Part shown: one piece after another, positions 25,342 through 33,571 of the stretch
Layout: each line of letters starts with the position of its first letter
Position numbering within the stretch: the stretch's first letter is position 1
DNA from: Lentisphaerota bacterium
GTDB lineage: Bacteria > Verrucomicrobiota > Lentisphaeria > Victivallales > Victivallaceae
Length of the DNA: 64,000 nucleotides
Assembly (NCBI GenBank): GCA_015061885.1
Contig: SUVS01000001.1
Location: forward strand, 62,001-126,000
Direction of reading: 5' to 3'
Program-made: the position numbers and the translations under genes
The notes under the pieces: generated by a model
The model's database searches: none
Seen by the model: the letters and a program-made list of their open reading frames with translations, nothing else
Told to the model about the DNA's origin: nothing

Positions 25342-26424
25342 ATGAAGACCTATAACTTCAGTGCAGGTCCGGCTATGCTGCCGGAGGATGTAATGAAAAT
25401 CGCTCAAGCTGAATTCTGCAATTTTAAAGATTCCGGCAGTGGTCTTGTGGAACTTTCTCACCGCGGTAAGCAGTTCACCGAAGTCATTGACCGTGCAGTT
25501 GCCAATGTCAAAGAACTTATGAAGGTCAGCGACGATTATTCCGTGATGTTCATCCAGGGCGGTGCCAGTATGCAGTTTGCCATGCTCGCCATGAACCTGC
25601 TCGGTGACAAAGTTGCCGATTATGCCGATACCGGTGTGTGGAGCAACAAGGCTTACAAAGAAGCCGCCAACCTCGGCAAAGCCCGCATCGTCTGCTCCAG
25701 CAAAGAAGATAAATACGCTTACATTCCGGATTTCGCCAAATGGGAAGCCACTCCCGCAGATGCCGCTTATCTGCACATTACCAGCAACAACACTGTTGCC
25801 GGTACCCAGTACCGCACTTTCCCGAAAGTTGACAAAAATGTGCCGCTTATTGCCGATATGTCCAGCGACATCATGTCCCGCGAAGTCAATGTCGATGATT
25901 TCGGTATGATCTACGCCGGTGCCCAGAAGAACCTCGGCCCCAGCGGTATGGCTGTGGTGATTATGCGTAACGATCTCTTGGAACGCACTCCGGCAAATCT
26001 GCCGACCATGCTCAAGTATTCGACTTACAGCGAAAACAATTCGCTCTACAATACTCCGCCGACCTTTGCCATTTATCTGCTGGCTCTGGTTACTGACTGG
26101 ATCAAAGCCCAGGGCGGTATTGCGGCGATCGAAAAGATCAACGATGCCAAGGCTGCCAAACTGTATGACTTCCTCGATAGCAGTGCTTATTACAGCACTC
26201 CGGTTCAGAAGGATAGCCGTTCCCGCATGAACGTTGTGTGGCGTCTGCCCAGCGAAGAGCTTGATGCCCAGTTTGTCAAAGAAGCCACCGCTGCCGGTCT
26301 GACCCAGCTCAAAGGCCATCGTATTGTCGGCGGTTGCCGTGCCAGCATCTACAACGCCATGCCGATGGCAGGTGTTGATGCTCTGATCGACTTTATGAAA
26401 GACTTCGAAAAGCGTAACGGCTGA
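25342..26424 (+). CDS. serC: Phosphoserine aminotransferase
   Basis: A 360-residue PLP enzyme of serine (and possibly pyridoxal) synthesis, converting 3-phosphohydroxypyruvate and glutamate to phosphoserine. Family features are NFSAGPAMLPEDV at the N terminus, IQGGASMQFAM, HITSNNTVAGTQY, ADMSSDIMSR and the PLP lysine in YAGAQKNLGPSG (about Lys196), ending with GGCRASIYNAMP. The frame opens six codons earlier, but GAAAGGA stands before the ATG at 25342. Codon use is biased toward C-ending codons. A promoter and a terminator flank the gene. Confidence 0.96.
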   Translation: MKTYNFSAGPAMLPEDVMKIAQAEFCNFKDSGSGLVELSHRGKQFTEVIDRAVANVKELMKVSDDYSVMFIQGGASMQFAMLAMNLLGDKVADYADTGVWSNKAYKEAANLGKARIVCSSKEDKYAYIPDFAKWEATPADAAYLHITSNNTVAGTQYRTFPKVDKNVPLIADMSSDIMSREVNVDDFGMIYAGAQKNLGPSGMAVVIMRNDLLERTPANLPTMLKYSTYSENNSLYNTPPTFAIYLLALVTDWIKAQGGIAAIEKINDAKAAKLYDFLDSSAYYSTPVQKDSRSRMNVVWRLPSEELDAQFVKEATAAGLTQLKGHRIVGGCRASIYNAMPMAGVDALIDFMKDFEKRNG

Positions 26425-26445
26425 TAGAAATCAATATTTTTTTGC

Positions 26446-26475
26446 AAAAGGGCGGCTGAAAAAGTCGCCTTTTTG
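26446..26475 (+). terminator. Intrinsic terminator of serC
   Basis: An 11-bp stem with two G-U pairs (26446-26456 with 26464-26474), 7-nt A-rich loop, ending in a T-run. Confidence 0.7.
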
Positions 26476-26497
26476 TTTGTGATTATCAGGAGAAGGT

Positions 26498-27394
26498 ATG
26501 ATAAAAAATCTTTTAAGACCGGCAATGATTTTTGTACCGCTTGGGCTGGGGATGTTTTTTCCGCAGGCGGCATGTACAAGTTTTCTGATCCGCTGGCTTC
26601 TGATGATCATGCTGCTGATGGTCTTTCTGGGATTGAGTATCAGAGATATGAAACTGCGGAAATCGCATTTCATAGTTCTGCTGGTCAATCTTATTATCGG
26701 GGTGAGTTGTTATTTTGCCGTAAAATTTATAACCGGCGATGATACACTGGCAAAAGCCGCATTTTTTGTGGGGATAACGCCCACTGCCACCGCGGCGGCG
26801 GTCGTTATGGGATTCCTCGGCGGCAATGTGGGGTATGTGCTTACTGCTTTTGTAGTTACTAATCTTGGTATTGCATTTGTGTTGCCGCCGTTGATGGGTA
26901 TGGTGTGCGGCGATACATCGTGGGGTTTTATGCTGCGGGTGTTGGAGTCGTTGGCTTTTCTGCTGGTAATACCTTATATTGTTTCCAGAATAGTGTTAAA
27001 GATCCATCCGGCGGCGAGAGAATGGCCGAAAAAAGTGCGTACTGCCACCTTTTCGCTCTGGTCGATCACGCTTTTTATCATTGCCACACAGGCGTCAGAG
27101 TTTTTTCAGAAAAATCCTGATGTATCACTGGGTATAGTTGGCGAGATAGCATTGATCGCACTGCTGATATGTGCGGCGAATTTTACCATCGGTCATTGGA
27201 TCGGCGAGAAGGGTTTCAAGCACGAAGCCAGCCAGAGTCTGGGGCAGAAAAATACCACATTGACGATTTACCTGGCATTGGTTTATGCCGGGCCATTGGT
27301 GGCGATGGGGGTAATAAGTTATGTGCTGTGGCACAACAGCTACAATGCCATACAATTCTTTTTCCACGACCGCAGGAAAAATAAAGAATCGTAA
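26498..27394 (+). CDS. Bile acid:sodium symporter (BASS) family transporter
   Basis: A 298-residue membrane protein with about nine or ten hydrophobic helices. GITPTATAAAVVMGFLGGNVGYVLT (about 91-115) corresponds to the first crossover motif of the family, and SLGQKNTTLTIYLALVYAGP near the C terminus to the second. These two define the Na+ sites in ASBT-like proteins. The substrate could be an organic anion or keto acid. AGGAG precedes the ATG. It follows the serC terminator, so a separate promoter is expected. The 130-bp region after it, up to the convergent permease gene, shows no strong terminator. Confidence 0.8.
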   Translation: MIKNLLRPAMIFVPLGLGMFFPQAACTSFLIRWLLMIMLLMVFLGLSIRDMKLRKSHFIVLLVNLIIGVSCYFAVKFITGDDTLAKAAFFVGITPTATAAAVVMGFLGGNVGYVLTAFVVTNLGIAFVLPPLMGMVCGDTSWGFMLRVLESLAFLLVIPYIVSRIVLKIHPAAREWPKKVRTATFSLWSITLFIIATQASEFFQKNPDVSLGIVGEIALIALLICAANFTIGHWIGEKGFKHEASQSLGQKNTTLTIYLALVYAGPLVAMGVISYVLWHNSYNAIQFFFHDRRKNKES

Positions 27395-27524
27395 TACACC
27401 ACATGCCGCCGGGAGAAAAACGGAAGATAACGGTAAGGAACGGATTTTAACGGGGGAAATGCAGGAAAAACTTTTACTTTCCGTTAATTACTGTTATATT
27501 CCGTTCTTCCGTGGAATGCGGTTG

Positions 27525-28385
27525 TTACCTTGTTGCCTTTTTCCAAACCAGACTTACGGCAAAAATAATGCAGCTTACCATGACCATTGCCGCTCCGGCG
27601 GGGAAGTTTGCCCACTCTTGAGCCGAAACAAATAAACCGCTTATTCCGGAAATCAGTCCGATGATTGCCGCTCCCCAAAACATTCTTCCGGCGTGTCTGG
27701 TCAGATTGCGTGCCGCCGCCGCCGGTACTATCAACATAGCTCCGGCAAGCAGAACTCCGGCGATTTTTACTGTAAAAATAACAATCAATGCCAAAAGCGA
27801 TATATGCAATAATTCAAAAATCAGACTTTTTATCCGGTTTGCCCGTGCCAGATCTTCATCTATGGCTATAAGCAAAAGCGGATTGAATGCTGTTGTTATA
27901 AAAAGCGTGTAGATAATAGCCAATATTATCAGCAATGCGGTATCTTGAGCTGTTACCAGCAATATATCGCCAAAAATAAATTGTCCGGCTTTGGGCAGAT
28001 TATTGCTGTTGCTCATCAGCAGTAAGCCCAGCGAAACTATGAAGGCAAAAAACACCCCGATAACCGTATCCGAAGATTGTTTGCCGCTTTTTTGCAGAAA
28101 CAATACCCCGATGCCGATCAATAACGCAGTGAGCGGCATTCCCCACGCCGCACCGTTGCTGCCCAGAAAAAGCACGCCCAATGCCGCTCCGGCAAAAACG
28201 CTGTGTCCGATGGTATCGGCAAAAAACGCCATACGATAGTTGACTACCTGCACCCCGGCAACCGCAGTGAGCGGTGCCAGAAAGAGCGTTGCCAGCAAAG
28301 CAATTTGCATAAAATTAAACTGCATACACTCAAAAGGGAGTTTGCCGATGATTTCGCACGCAAAGTTTACGCATCGTTCGAGCAT
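27525..28385 (-). CDS. znuB: Metal ABC transporter permease (ZnuB/MntB family)
   Basis: A permease of about 286 residues with eight to nine hydrophobic segments. It has the family's early FFADTIGHSVFAGAALG (about 54-70) and later LLAGAMLIVPAAAARNLT. It would carry zinc or manganese across the inner membrane with the adjacent ATPase and binding protein. The start is best at ATG 28385, behind GGGAGG 7 nt upstream. A TTG two codons earlier is possible. It overlaps the ATPase gene by 19 bp and is the last gene of the operon. Confidence 0.85.
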   Translation of the reverse strand: MLERCVNFACEIIGKLPFECMQFNFMQIALLATLFLAPLTAVAGVQVVNYRMAFFADTIGHSVFAGAALGVLFLGSNGAAWGMPLTALLIGIGVLFLQKSGKQSSDTVIGVFFAFIVSLGLLLMSNSNNLPKAGQFIFGDILLVTAQDTALLIILAIIYTLFITTAFNPLLLIAIDEDLARANRIKSLIFELLHISLLALIVIFTVKIAGVLLAGAMLIVPAAAARNLTRHAGRMFWGAAIIGLISGISGLFVSAQEWANFPAGAAMVMVSCIIFAVSLVWKKATR

Positions 28386-29170
28386 GTGCAAACCTCCCGA
28401 TGTTGTGCCGGATGAATGACCGGGGTGTGCTGACCGAATGCTTTCTGCAAATTTTCCTGTGTCAGAACTTCATCCGGGTGCCCGGAAGCGATCAAACGGT
28501 GATTTATGCAAATAACATGAGCCGCGTGTGCCGCAACCGTGGCAAGGTCGTGGCTGATCATTATCTGGGTAAAGTGTTTTTCTTTACGGATTTTTTCCAA
28601 AAGACCGCAGCAGATTTTTTCGCCCTGAAAATCCACTCCGGCAGATGGTTCATCAAGCACCACGATCTCCGGAGCCTGCAAAAGAGCCTGTGCGAGCATT
28701 ACGCGTTGGAGTTCGCCGCCGGAGAGCTGACCCAGTTGACGGTGGGCAAGGTGTAATGCTTCCACACAATCAAGCATTTGAGTTATTCGGGCTTTGAGTT
28801 TGCTTCTTATTCCGAAGAAAACCGGCACAATGGTAAGCGGCAGAGCCAGAAACTCCATTACTGTTAAAGGCATGTTGCGGTCAAATTGTACTTTTTGCGG
28901 CACATATCCCCAGCGGGGCGGGCGATGGGTAAAAGTGTTATCCTCCTGACCAAAAAGAATATTGCCCCGGCAGGATTGAAATCCGAGGATCGCCCGGGCA
29001 AGAGTGCTTTTTCCAGCTCCGTTGGGGCCTACGATCGCGGTACACACTCCACGGGGAATTGCCGCAGAAATATCCTGCAATATCTTTACATTGTTCAGTT
29101 CAACTGAAAGATTTTCTATTTTTATTGCCGTATGTTTTGCACAGGCACAATGATGAATATTGCACTTCAT
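28367..29170 (-). CDS. znuC: Metal ABC transporter ATPase (ZnuC family)
   Basis: A 267-residue ABC ATPase: Walker A VGPNGAGKSTLARA, Q-loop region YVPQKVQFDRNMPLTVMEF, signature GQLSGGELQRVMLAQAL, Walker B IVVLDEPSAGVD and the H-loop ISHDLATVAAHA. The first 13 residues (MKCNIHHCACAKH) are Cys/His-rich and precede the ABC domain, and the C terminus carries another short Cys/His segment. Both could bind metal, which is not usual in ZnuC. The gene overlaps znuA by 4 bp (ATGA) and znuB by 19 bp. Confidence 0.88.
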   Translation of the reverse strand: MKCNIHHCACAKHTAIKIENLSVELNNVKILQDISAAIPRGVCTAIVGPNGAGKSTLARAILGFQSCRGNILFGQEDNTFTHRPPRWGYVPQKVQFDRNMPLTVMEFLALPLTIVPVFFGIRSKLKARITQMLDCVEALHLAHRQLGQLSGGELQRVMLAQALLQAPEIVVLDEPSAGVDFQGEKICCGLLEKIRKEKHFTQIMISHDLATVAAHAAHVICINHRLIASGHPDEVLTQENLQKAFGQHTPVIHPAQHREVCTCSNDA

Positions 29171-30003
29171 TGCTTTGCCGCCTTTTGAAGCGTTTCCAAA
29201 TTTGAACGCATAAGTTTTATAAAGTGATCTTCCGGCGGCTCGTCAACGCCCCGCAGCATGGTATCAAGTTCGATCACCGGCAGTTTTGTATGCTTTTTCA
29301 ACATTTTTATCACCGGATCAATGCAACCTTTTTCTGCCCAGATAGCGTATGGTTTCTGTTTTTTTATCGTCAGCAGAAGTTTTTGCAGGCCGCTGGAACT
29401 CAAAAACGCATCATGTTCTTTTTTTGCCAATATAATATCGTAATTGGCGGCTTTTGCCAGATGAATAAAAGTACTGCTTTGCAAAACAACAGACTTCCGG
29501 AGCGGCAGTTGCTTGTATTGTTTACTCAATTCATTTAGCTGCAGATGGTATTTGACTTTGTTGGCGTAATAAATATCTTTATTATCCGGAGCATCTTTGC
29601 TTAAAATAAAGGCTATTTTATCCAACATTATTTTGGCATTACCGGGATTGATAAAATAATGAGCGTCGATTTTATCCCGGTACCCGGCGGCCCAACATAC
29701 ATTGATATTTTTATTGACTTTTTTGGCGGCGTTGACTATGTGGTCGTCTAACCCCAGACCATTGGCGATCAACAAAGTACCTTTCTGCATTACCTTTGCC
29801 AGATCCTGCGGAGCAGGGGTGTAGTCGTGGGCACAACCGCAATCGGCAGGCATCAGCAGTACGATTGCTATATTTGGGGCATTGCCGGCAACGGCTCTGG
29901 TCATCAGCCATATCGGGTAAGTTGTGCAGACAACATAAGATGCCGACAGTTGAAACGCCGTCAATAAAAACAATATAAAAGCAATGTATTTGCCGGATCG
30001 CAT
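29167..30003 (-). CDS. znuA: Metal-binding protein of ABC transporter (ZnuA family)
   Basis: A 278-residue exported protein (signal MRSGKYIAFILFLLTAFQLSAS) of the cluster A-I solute-binding family for Zn2+/Mn2+. Likely metal ligands are the His in CGCAHDYTP (the usual GxxHxYEP position), the His in DAHYFINP, and later His/Asp in the C-terminal lobe near ELDTMLRGVDEPPEDH. The extra CGC before the first His is unusual. There is no His-rich loop, so Mn or Fe cannot be excluded. It follows panE with overlapping TAATG and overlaps the ATPase by ATGA. Confidence 0.82.
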   Translation of the reverse strand: MRSGKYIAFILFLLTAFQLSASYVVCTTYPIWLMTRAVAGNAPNIAIVLLMPADCGCAHDYTPAPQDLAKVMQKGTLLIANGLGLDDHIVNAAKKVNKNINVCWAAGYRDKIDAHYFINPGNAKIMLDKIAFILSKDAPDNKDIYYANKVKYHLQLNELSKQYKQLPLRKSVVLQSSTFIHLAKAANYDIILAKKEHDAFLSSSGLQKLLLTIKKQKPYAIWAEKGCIDPVIKMLKKHTKLPVIELDTMLRGVDEPPEDHFIKLMRSNLETLQKAAKQ

Positions 30004-30941
30004 TATTTATTATACACTCCGGTATTTTTGCGGTGCGTATCAAACGCTTTTAATATGGCATAAACTGTTTGCAGATGCGGGATTGATACATTGAATTTTT
30101 CGCCGTAAAGCACAACTCTGCCGACGATGGCATCGGCTTCCACCGGACGGAAGTTTTCGCAATCCACGAGCATACTGGTTTTGTAAGGGGGAAAATTGCG
30201 GGTGTATTCAATATTTTCTTCCACCAGATTTTCCGGGAGTGTAACATTGCATTTTCCGGCAACGGCTATAACTTCTTTCATCAACTCTCTGCAGAGAGCT
30301 TCGGTTCTGTTGCGGTCGGTCATTTCGCTGGTCAAAAGTCCTCCGCCCAAAACCGACAGGGCATTGAACGGTACATTCCACAAAAGTTTTTTCCAGCGGT
30401 AAAATGCTATATTATCAGTGTATTCAGCCGGAACTCCGGCGGCTTCAAACATATTGCACAGAGTTTTACATTTTTCGCTTTCGCCGCCGCCGAATTTACC
30501 GATAATGAGTTTGCCCGCACCCTGATGATTCAATTTGCCCGGAGCAATACGGCTTACGCCGATGTAAGCGATGGCACTTAATATTTCGTTTGCCGGGAAG
30601 GCTTGAGCAATGGCATCTTCTATACCTATACCATTTTGAATAAGCACGATCACCGTGCCGGGTTTTACGGCGGGTTTTATCAGTTCGACCATATCGGCAT
30701 CAGGCAGAACTTTGCTGGTCAAAATCAGATAATCAGCATCGTTTTTATATTCAGAAGCATTGCTTAAAACTTCTGCCGGGCGGAAGGTGAAATCACCGGC
30801 AATACTTTTTATTTCAAAACCATTTGCCGCAACCAGTTCCCGGTCGGAACGGACGGTTACAGCTACTTCGGCACCTTTTTGAGCAAGTCTGCCGCAGAAG
30901 TAAGCTCCTACGGCACCACTGGATACATTCAATATTTTCAT
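30003..30941 (-). CDS. panE: 2-dehydropantoate 2-reductase-like (ketopantoate reductase)
   Basis: A 312-residue NADPH-dependent oxidoreductase of the PanE/ApbA family. The N-terminal Rossmann motif is VSSGAVGAYFCGRLA; VLIQNGIG follows near the substrate site, and the C-terminal catalytic lysine lies in FYRWKKLLWNVPFNALSVL. In pathway terms it would make pantoate for CoA, though many paralogs act on other keto acids. The metal transporter genes follow with coupled starts, and the zinc-ribbon/META gene precedes it by 3 bp. Why it shares an operon with a metal transporter is not evident. Confidence 0.82.
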   Translation of the reverse strand: MKILNVSSGAVGAYFCGRLAQKGAEVAVTVRSDRELVAANGFEIKSIAGDFTFRPAEVLSNASEYKNDADYLILTSKVLPDADMVELIKPAVKPGTVIVLIQNGIGIEDAIAQAFPANEILSAIAYIGVSRIAPGKLNHQGAGKLIIGKFGGGESEKCKTLCNMFEAAGVPAEYTDNIAFYRWKKLLWNVPFNALSVLGGGLLTSEMTDRNRTEALCRELMKEVIAVAGKCNVTLPENLVEENIEYTRNFPPYKTSMLVDCENFRPVEADAIVGRVVLYGEKFNVSIPHLQTVYAILKAFDTHRKNTGVYNK

Positions 30942-30944
30942 GAT

Positions 30945-31568
30945 TTATTTATTGGGTCTGATTTCCGGTTTATATTCAAAAACGGCAGTTTTTTTGCCGT
31001 TACTGTAAAGTTCAAGTTCTCGGTTGGAATTGATCTTCCATTGATCTGCGGCAGTGAGTGCTTTCAAATAATTCTGTTCTTTGTTCAGATCAGGGCCGAA
31101 CATCATCGTTACGCCCGGTGTGCCTTTTATGGCAAATTCACCATTTTTAAAAGGTACTGCCAGTTTACCGAAATAGCGGTTTACGCCTCCATATCCGTAA
31201 AAACTGCCGTCTTTTTCTACAAAAAGTGTTATCGGGGTACGGGTTTGAACTGATTTGAGCTGCCAGGCTCCATCTTCAATAGAAAGATTATGACTCTTAC
31301 ACCCGAATGCGGCAATGATGATTATTATAATCAGCAGCAGGAAAAAGCATCCACACCCGGTGCCGCGGTTTGCCTGATGCGGTTTGCCCACCGGCCAGCG
31401 GCTGCCGCAATGTTTGCAAACCAGTTCGTAATTGCCAAGCCCAAGCAAACCGAGCAGTAAGCCCACCCAGCCGAAGAGCAATAACCCCAGACACCCGCAA
31501 CCGGTACTGTAAGTGCCATTGGTCAACACCAGATCGGTCGAACCGCAAACAGGACATTGTTCTCGCAT
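30945..31568 (-). CDS. Zinc-ribbon membrane protein with META (HslJ-like) domain
   Basis: A 207-residue composite protein. The N terminus has CPVCGS (Cys5, Cys8) and CKHCGS (Cys51, Cys54) around a hydrophobic loop. A membrane helix (about 73-88) ends in AAFGC, resembling an internal lipobox. The rest, from GAWQLKSVQTR through GGVNRYFGKL and MMFGPDLNKEQNYLKAL, matches the META/HslJ fold seen in stress-related envelope proteins. It is the first gene of the panE-znuABC operon. Function unknown; envelope or metal stress is a guess from neighbours. Confidence 0.7.
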   Translation of the reverse strand: MREQCPVCGSTDLVLTNGTYSTGCGCLGLLLFGWVGLLLGLLGLGNYELVCKHCGSRWPVGKPHQANRGTGCGCFFLLLIIIIIIAAFGCKSHNLSIEDGAWQLKSVQTRTPITLFVEKDGSFYGYGGVNRYFGKLAVPFKNGEFAIKGTPGVTMMFGPDLNKEQNYLKALTAADQWKINSNRELELYSNGKKTAVFEYKPEIRPNK

Positions 31569-31606
31569 AAAAAATCTCCATTGTAAAACTGCATTACAAT
31601 AGCATA

Positions 31607-31633
31607 AAATATTATAAAAACAAACAATATTTT
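31607..31633. promoter_or_regulatory. Inverted repeat in the divergent region, possible operator
   Basis: AAAATATT (31607-31614) and AATATTTT (31626-31633) form perfect 8-bp arms with an 11-bp spacer. They lie between the start of the metal-transporter operon (minus) and the DUF362 gene (plus). A metal repressor site such as Zur is possible but unproven. Confidence 0.35.
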
Positions 31634-31706
31634 GTATATTTGATGTGCAAAGCAGATAATTTGTTGTATATTAGGAAGTGATTATAAAATTTGAAAGGTT
31701 TGTTTT

Positions 31707-32753
31707 ATGAGCAAAGTTTATTTTATAAAAGTTGATAATAAAGATATTGAGTTTGCCGGCAAAGCTGCCCGCAAACTTTTGGAAACTCTCATCGCCGAAG
31801 AAAATGTGCAACTTGAAGGCAAAGTGCCGATCAAAACCCATTTCGGCGAAAAAGGCAACCGTACTTTTATCAAAGCGGCAACTTACAACGGTATTATTGA
31901 TTACCTTAAAGAACATAGTTGTGAAGATCGTTTTCTGGAAACCAGTGTTCTTTACGGCGGCAAACGCTTCAAACGGGAATCGCACCTTGAATTGGCAAAA
32001 GAACACGGTTTTACCGCTTTGCCCGTGGAAATTGCCGATGGAGCAAGCGGCGAAGAGCAGTATCTGGTGAATGTTGATTTGAAACACTTTGAAAAATGTT
32101 CTGTCGGCAAGGCTTTTGAGCGTTATAAACAAGTGCTGGTTTTAAGTCATTTCAAAGGTCATGCCCTTGCCGGGTTCGGCGGTGCGATCAAACAGTTGAG
32201 TATGGGGTTTGCCAGCAAGGGCGGCAAACTTGCCATGCACATGAATGTGCGGCCGCGTATCCGCAAATGGCTGTGCAAGCGGTGCGGGATGTGTCAGAGC
32301 CGCTGTCAGGCAAACGCTATTACGCTGGGTAAATCGCCATTTATCGACAAAAGCAAATGTCTGGGGTGCGGAGCGTGTTTTTCGGTCTGTAAACATCACG
32401 CGGTGTCGATTTTCTCATGGGGCGGCTTGGTAAATGCTCTGTTCAAAGGTAAGTTTTTCCGCGAAAAACTTGTGGAATATGCCTATGCGGCGTGTAAAGA
32501 TAAACAGCATATTTTCCTGAATTTTGCTTTGAACATCACCCGAGGCTGCGACTGCGAACCGCTGCCGATGCGTGCTTGCGTGGATGATATCGGGATTTTT
32601 GCTTCGCTTGACCCCGTGGCGATCGACCGGGCTTGTTATGATGCAGCTGTGGCCAAAGGCAAAAAATTTGCCGGAGCCGAACAACTTGTCTATGCCGAAA
32701 AAATCGGTCTGGGCAGTAATAAATATGAATTAGTGGAACTTACCGCAGAATAA
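31707..32753 (+). CDS. DUF362 protein with two 4Fe-4S clusters
   Basis: A 348-residue protein. The N-terminal half is a DUF362 domain (IKTHFGEKGNRTFI, LVLSHFKGHALAGFGGAIKQLSMG), and two ferredoxin motifs follow, CKRCGMCQSRCQANAI and CLGCGACFSVCKHHAV, each giving CxxCxxCxxxC. The C-terminal portion returns to DUF362 (ASLDPVAIDRACYD). It is probably a cytoplasmic redox protein of unknown partner. GAAAGG precedes the ATG. The upstream region carries TATATT at 31667-31672 without a good -35. The cupin gene follows 25 bp later. Confidence 0.85.
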   Translation: MSKVYFIKVDNKDIEFAGKAARKLLETLIAEENVQLEGKVPIKTHFGEKGNRTFIKAATYNGIIDYLKEHSCEDRFLETSVLYGGKRFKRESHLELAKEHGFTALPVEIADGASGEEQYLVNVDLKHFEKCSVGKAFERYKQVLVLSHFKGHALAGFGGAIKQLSMGFASKGGKLAMHMNVRPRIRKWLCKRCGMCQSRCQANAITLGKSPFIDKSKCLGCGACFSVCKHHAVSIFSWGGLVNALFKGKFFREKLVEYAYAACKDKQHIFLNFALNITRGCDCEPLPMRACVDDIGIFASLDPVAIDRACYDAAVAKGKKFAGAEQLVYAEKIGLGSNKYELVELTAE

Positions 32754-32778
32754 TCAACCTCACAACAAGGAGTACAAA

Positions 32779-33282
32779 ATGAAAACTGTTAAAGTTCAAC
32801 AACTCTCCCGTGAAGCCTTTCACAAATTTGGTGATTACGCCCAGCTTATTGATCCGCTGGATCAGTGTGCCACCGGCCCCAAAGATGCCACGCTGGCATT
32901 TTTCCGGGATATGCTGCCGGTCGATCTGGGCGGTGCAATGCCCTCTTTTTCCACCTGCCGAATCATGCCGCGGCCTATGGTGGTGAATGCTGCTGAATTC
33001 CACAACCACACTTGCGAAGCAGCTATGCCGCTGGATCAGGATGCGATCATCTGGGTGGCTCCCGCCGGTGCCGGTAAAGAATTGAACGCTGATGAAGTGG
33101 AAGCATTTTATGTGCCGCAGGGCACGATAGTAAAGTTACAGCCCGGAGTGTGGCATCACGCATTGTTTGCCACCGAAGACCGCCCGCTGAATGTAATGAT
33201 CGTTTTGCCGGAACGGGCATATTTCAACGATATTTACTGCATTGATGTACCGGCAGATAATCAAGTTGAAGTAGTAAAATAA
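32779..33282 (+). CDS. Cupin-like protein related to ureidoglycolate lyase (AllA)
   Basis: A 167-residue protein. The C-terminal segment EAFYVPQGTIVKLQPGVWHHALFA matches the metal/substrate part of AllA-type cupins, and the start SREAFHKFGDYAQLID resembles the family N terminus. No other allantoin-degradation gene is present, so true ureidoglycolate lyase activity is doubtful and a sugar- or keto-acid-related role is equally possible. AAGGAG precedes the ATG. It shares a transcript with the DUF362 gene and ends at a strong terminator. Confidence 0.6.
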   Translation: MKTVKVQQLSREAFHKFGDYAQLIDPLDQCATGPKDATLAFFRDMLPVDLGGAMPSFSTCRIMPRPMVVNAAEFHNHTCEAAMPLDQDAIIWVAPAGAGKELNADEVEAFYVPQGTIVKLQPGVWHHALFATEDRPLNVMIVLPERAYFNDIYCIDVPADNQVEVVK

Positions 33283-33316
33283 TTTGAAACAGCTTCGCGT
33301 TCTGTTATTTTTTCAG

Positions 33317-33364
33317 ACTGTTCCAAATATTATGCAGCTTGTATATGTTGGAACAGTTTTTTTT
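33317..33364 (+). terminator. Intrinsic terminator after the cupin gene
   Basis: Perfect 10-bp stem ACTGTTCCAA (33317-33326) and TTGGAACAGT (33348-33357), 21-nt loop, then eight T. The rest of the 289-bp gap to the next gene holds only a promoter at 33461-33488. Confidence 0.85.
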
Positions 33365-33460
33365 ATCGCATTACCATGCTGGATATTATCAGATTTTCCA
33401 TTACAGCTTTTGAAGTCAACTCTTGATAGTACTAAAAGAGAAAAAAATACTTATTTTAAG

Positions 33461-33488
33461 TTGCAAGCTGAAAAAAATGTATTATATT
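33461..33488 (+). promoter_or_regulatory. Promoter of the HTH regulator/uppP/proC/zwf gene run
   Basis: TTGCAA (33461-33466), a 16-bp spacer and TATATT (33483-33488) lie about 84 bp upstream of the GTG start at 33572. Seven colinear genes with gaps of 33 bp or less follow. Confidence 0.6.
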
Positions 33489-33571
33489 TCATAAGTGGAT
33501 AAATACAGTGAGTTGTTCGATGGATGATTTTTCAGTGTTAAATTAATAATTTACACAGATTGGAGTTGAAT

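Noticed and set aside
25321-26319. A 332-codon open frame opposite serC
   Set aside because: Same explanation: serC is certain and the antisense product has no recognisable domain or ribosome site.
27420-27512. ACGGAAGA and TCTTCCGT arms between the BASS and znuB-like genes
   Set aside because: The 8-bp arms are 77 bp apart and no T-run follows; chance repeats of ACGG are frequent in this stretch.
33284-33502. A 72-codon frame after the cupin gene
   Set aside because: It begins at a TTG without a ribosome site and contains the strong terminator hairpin at 33317-33364.
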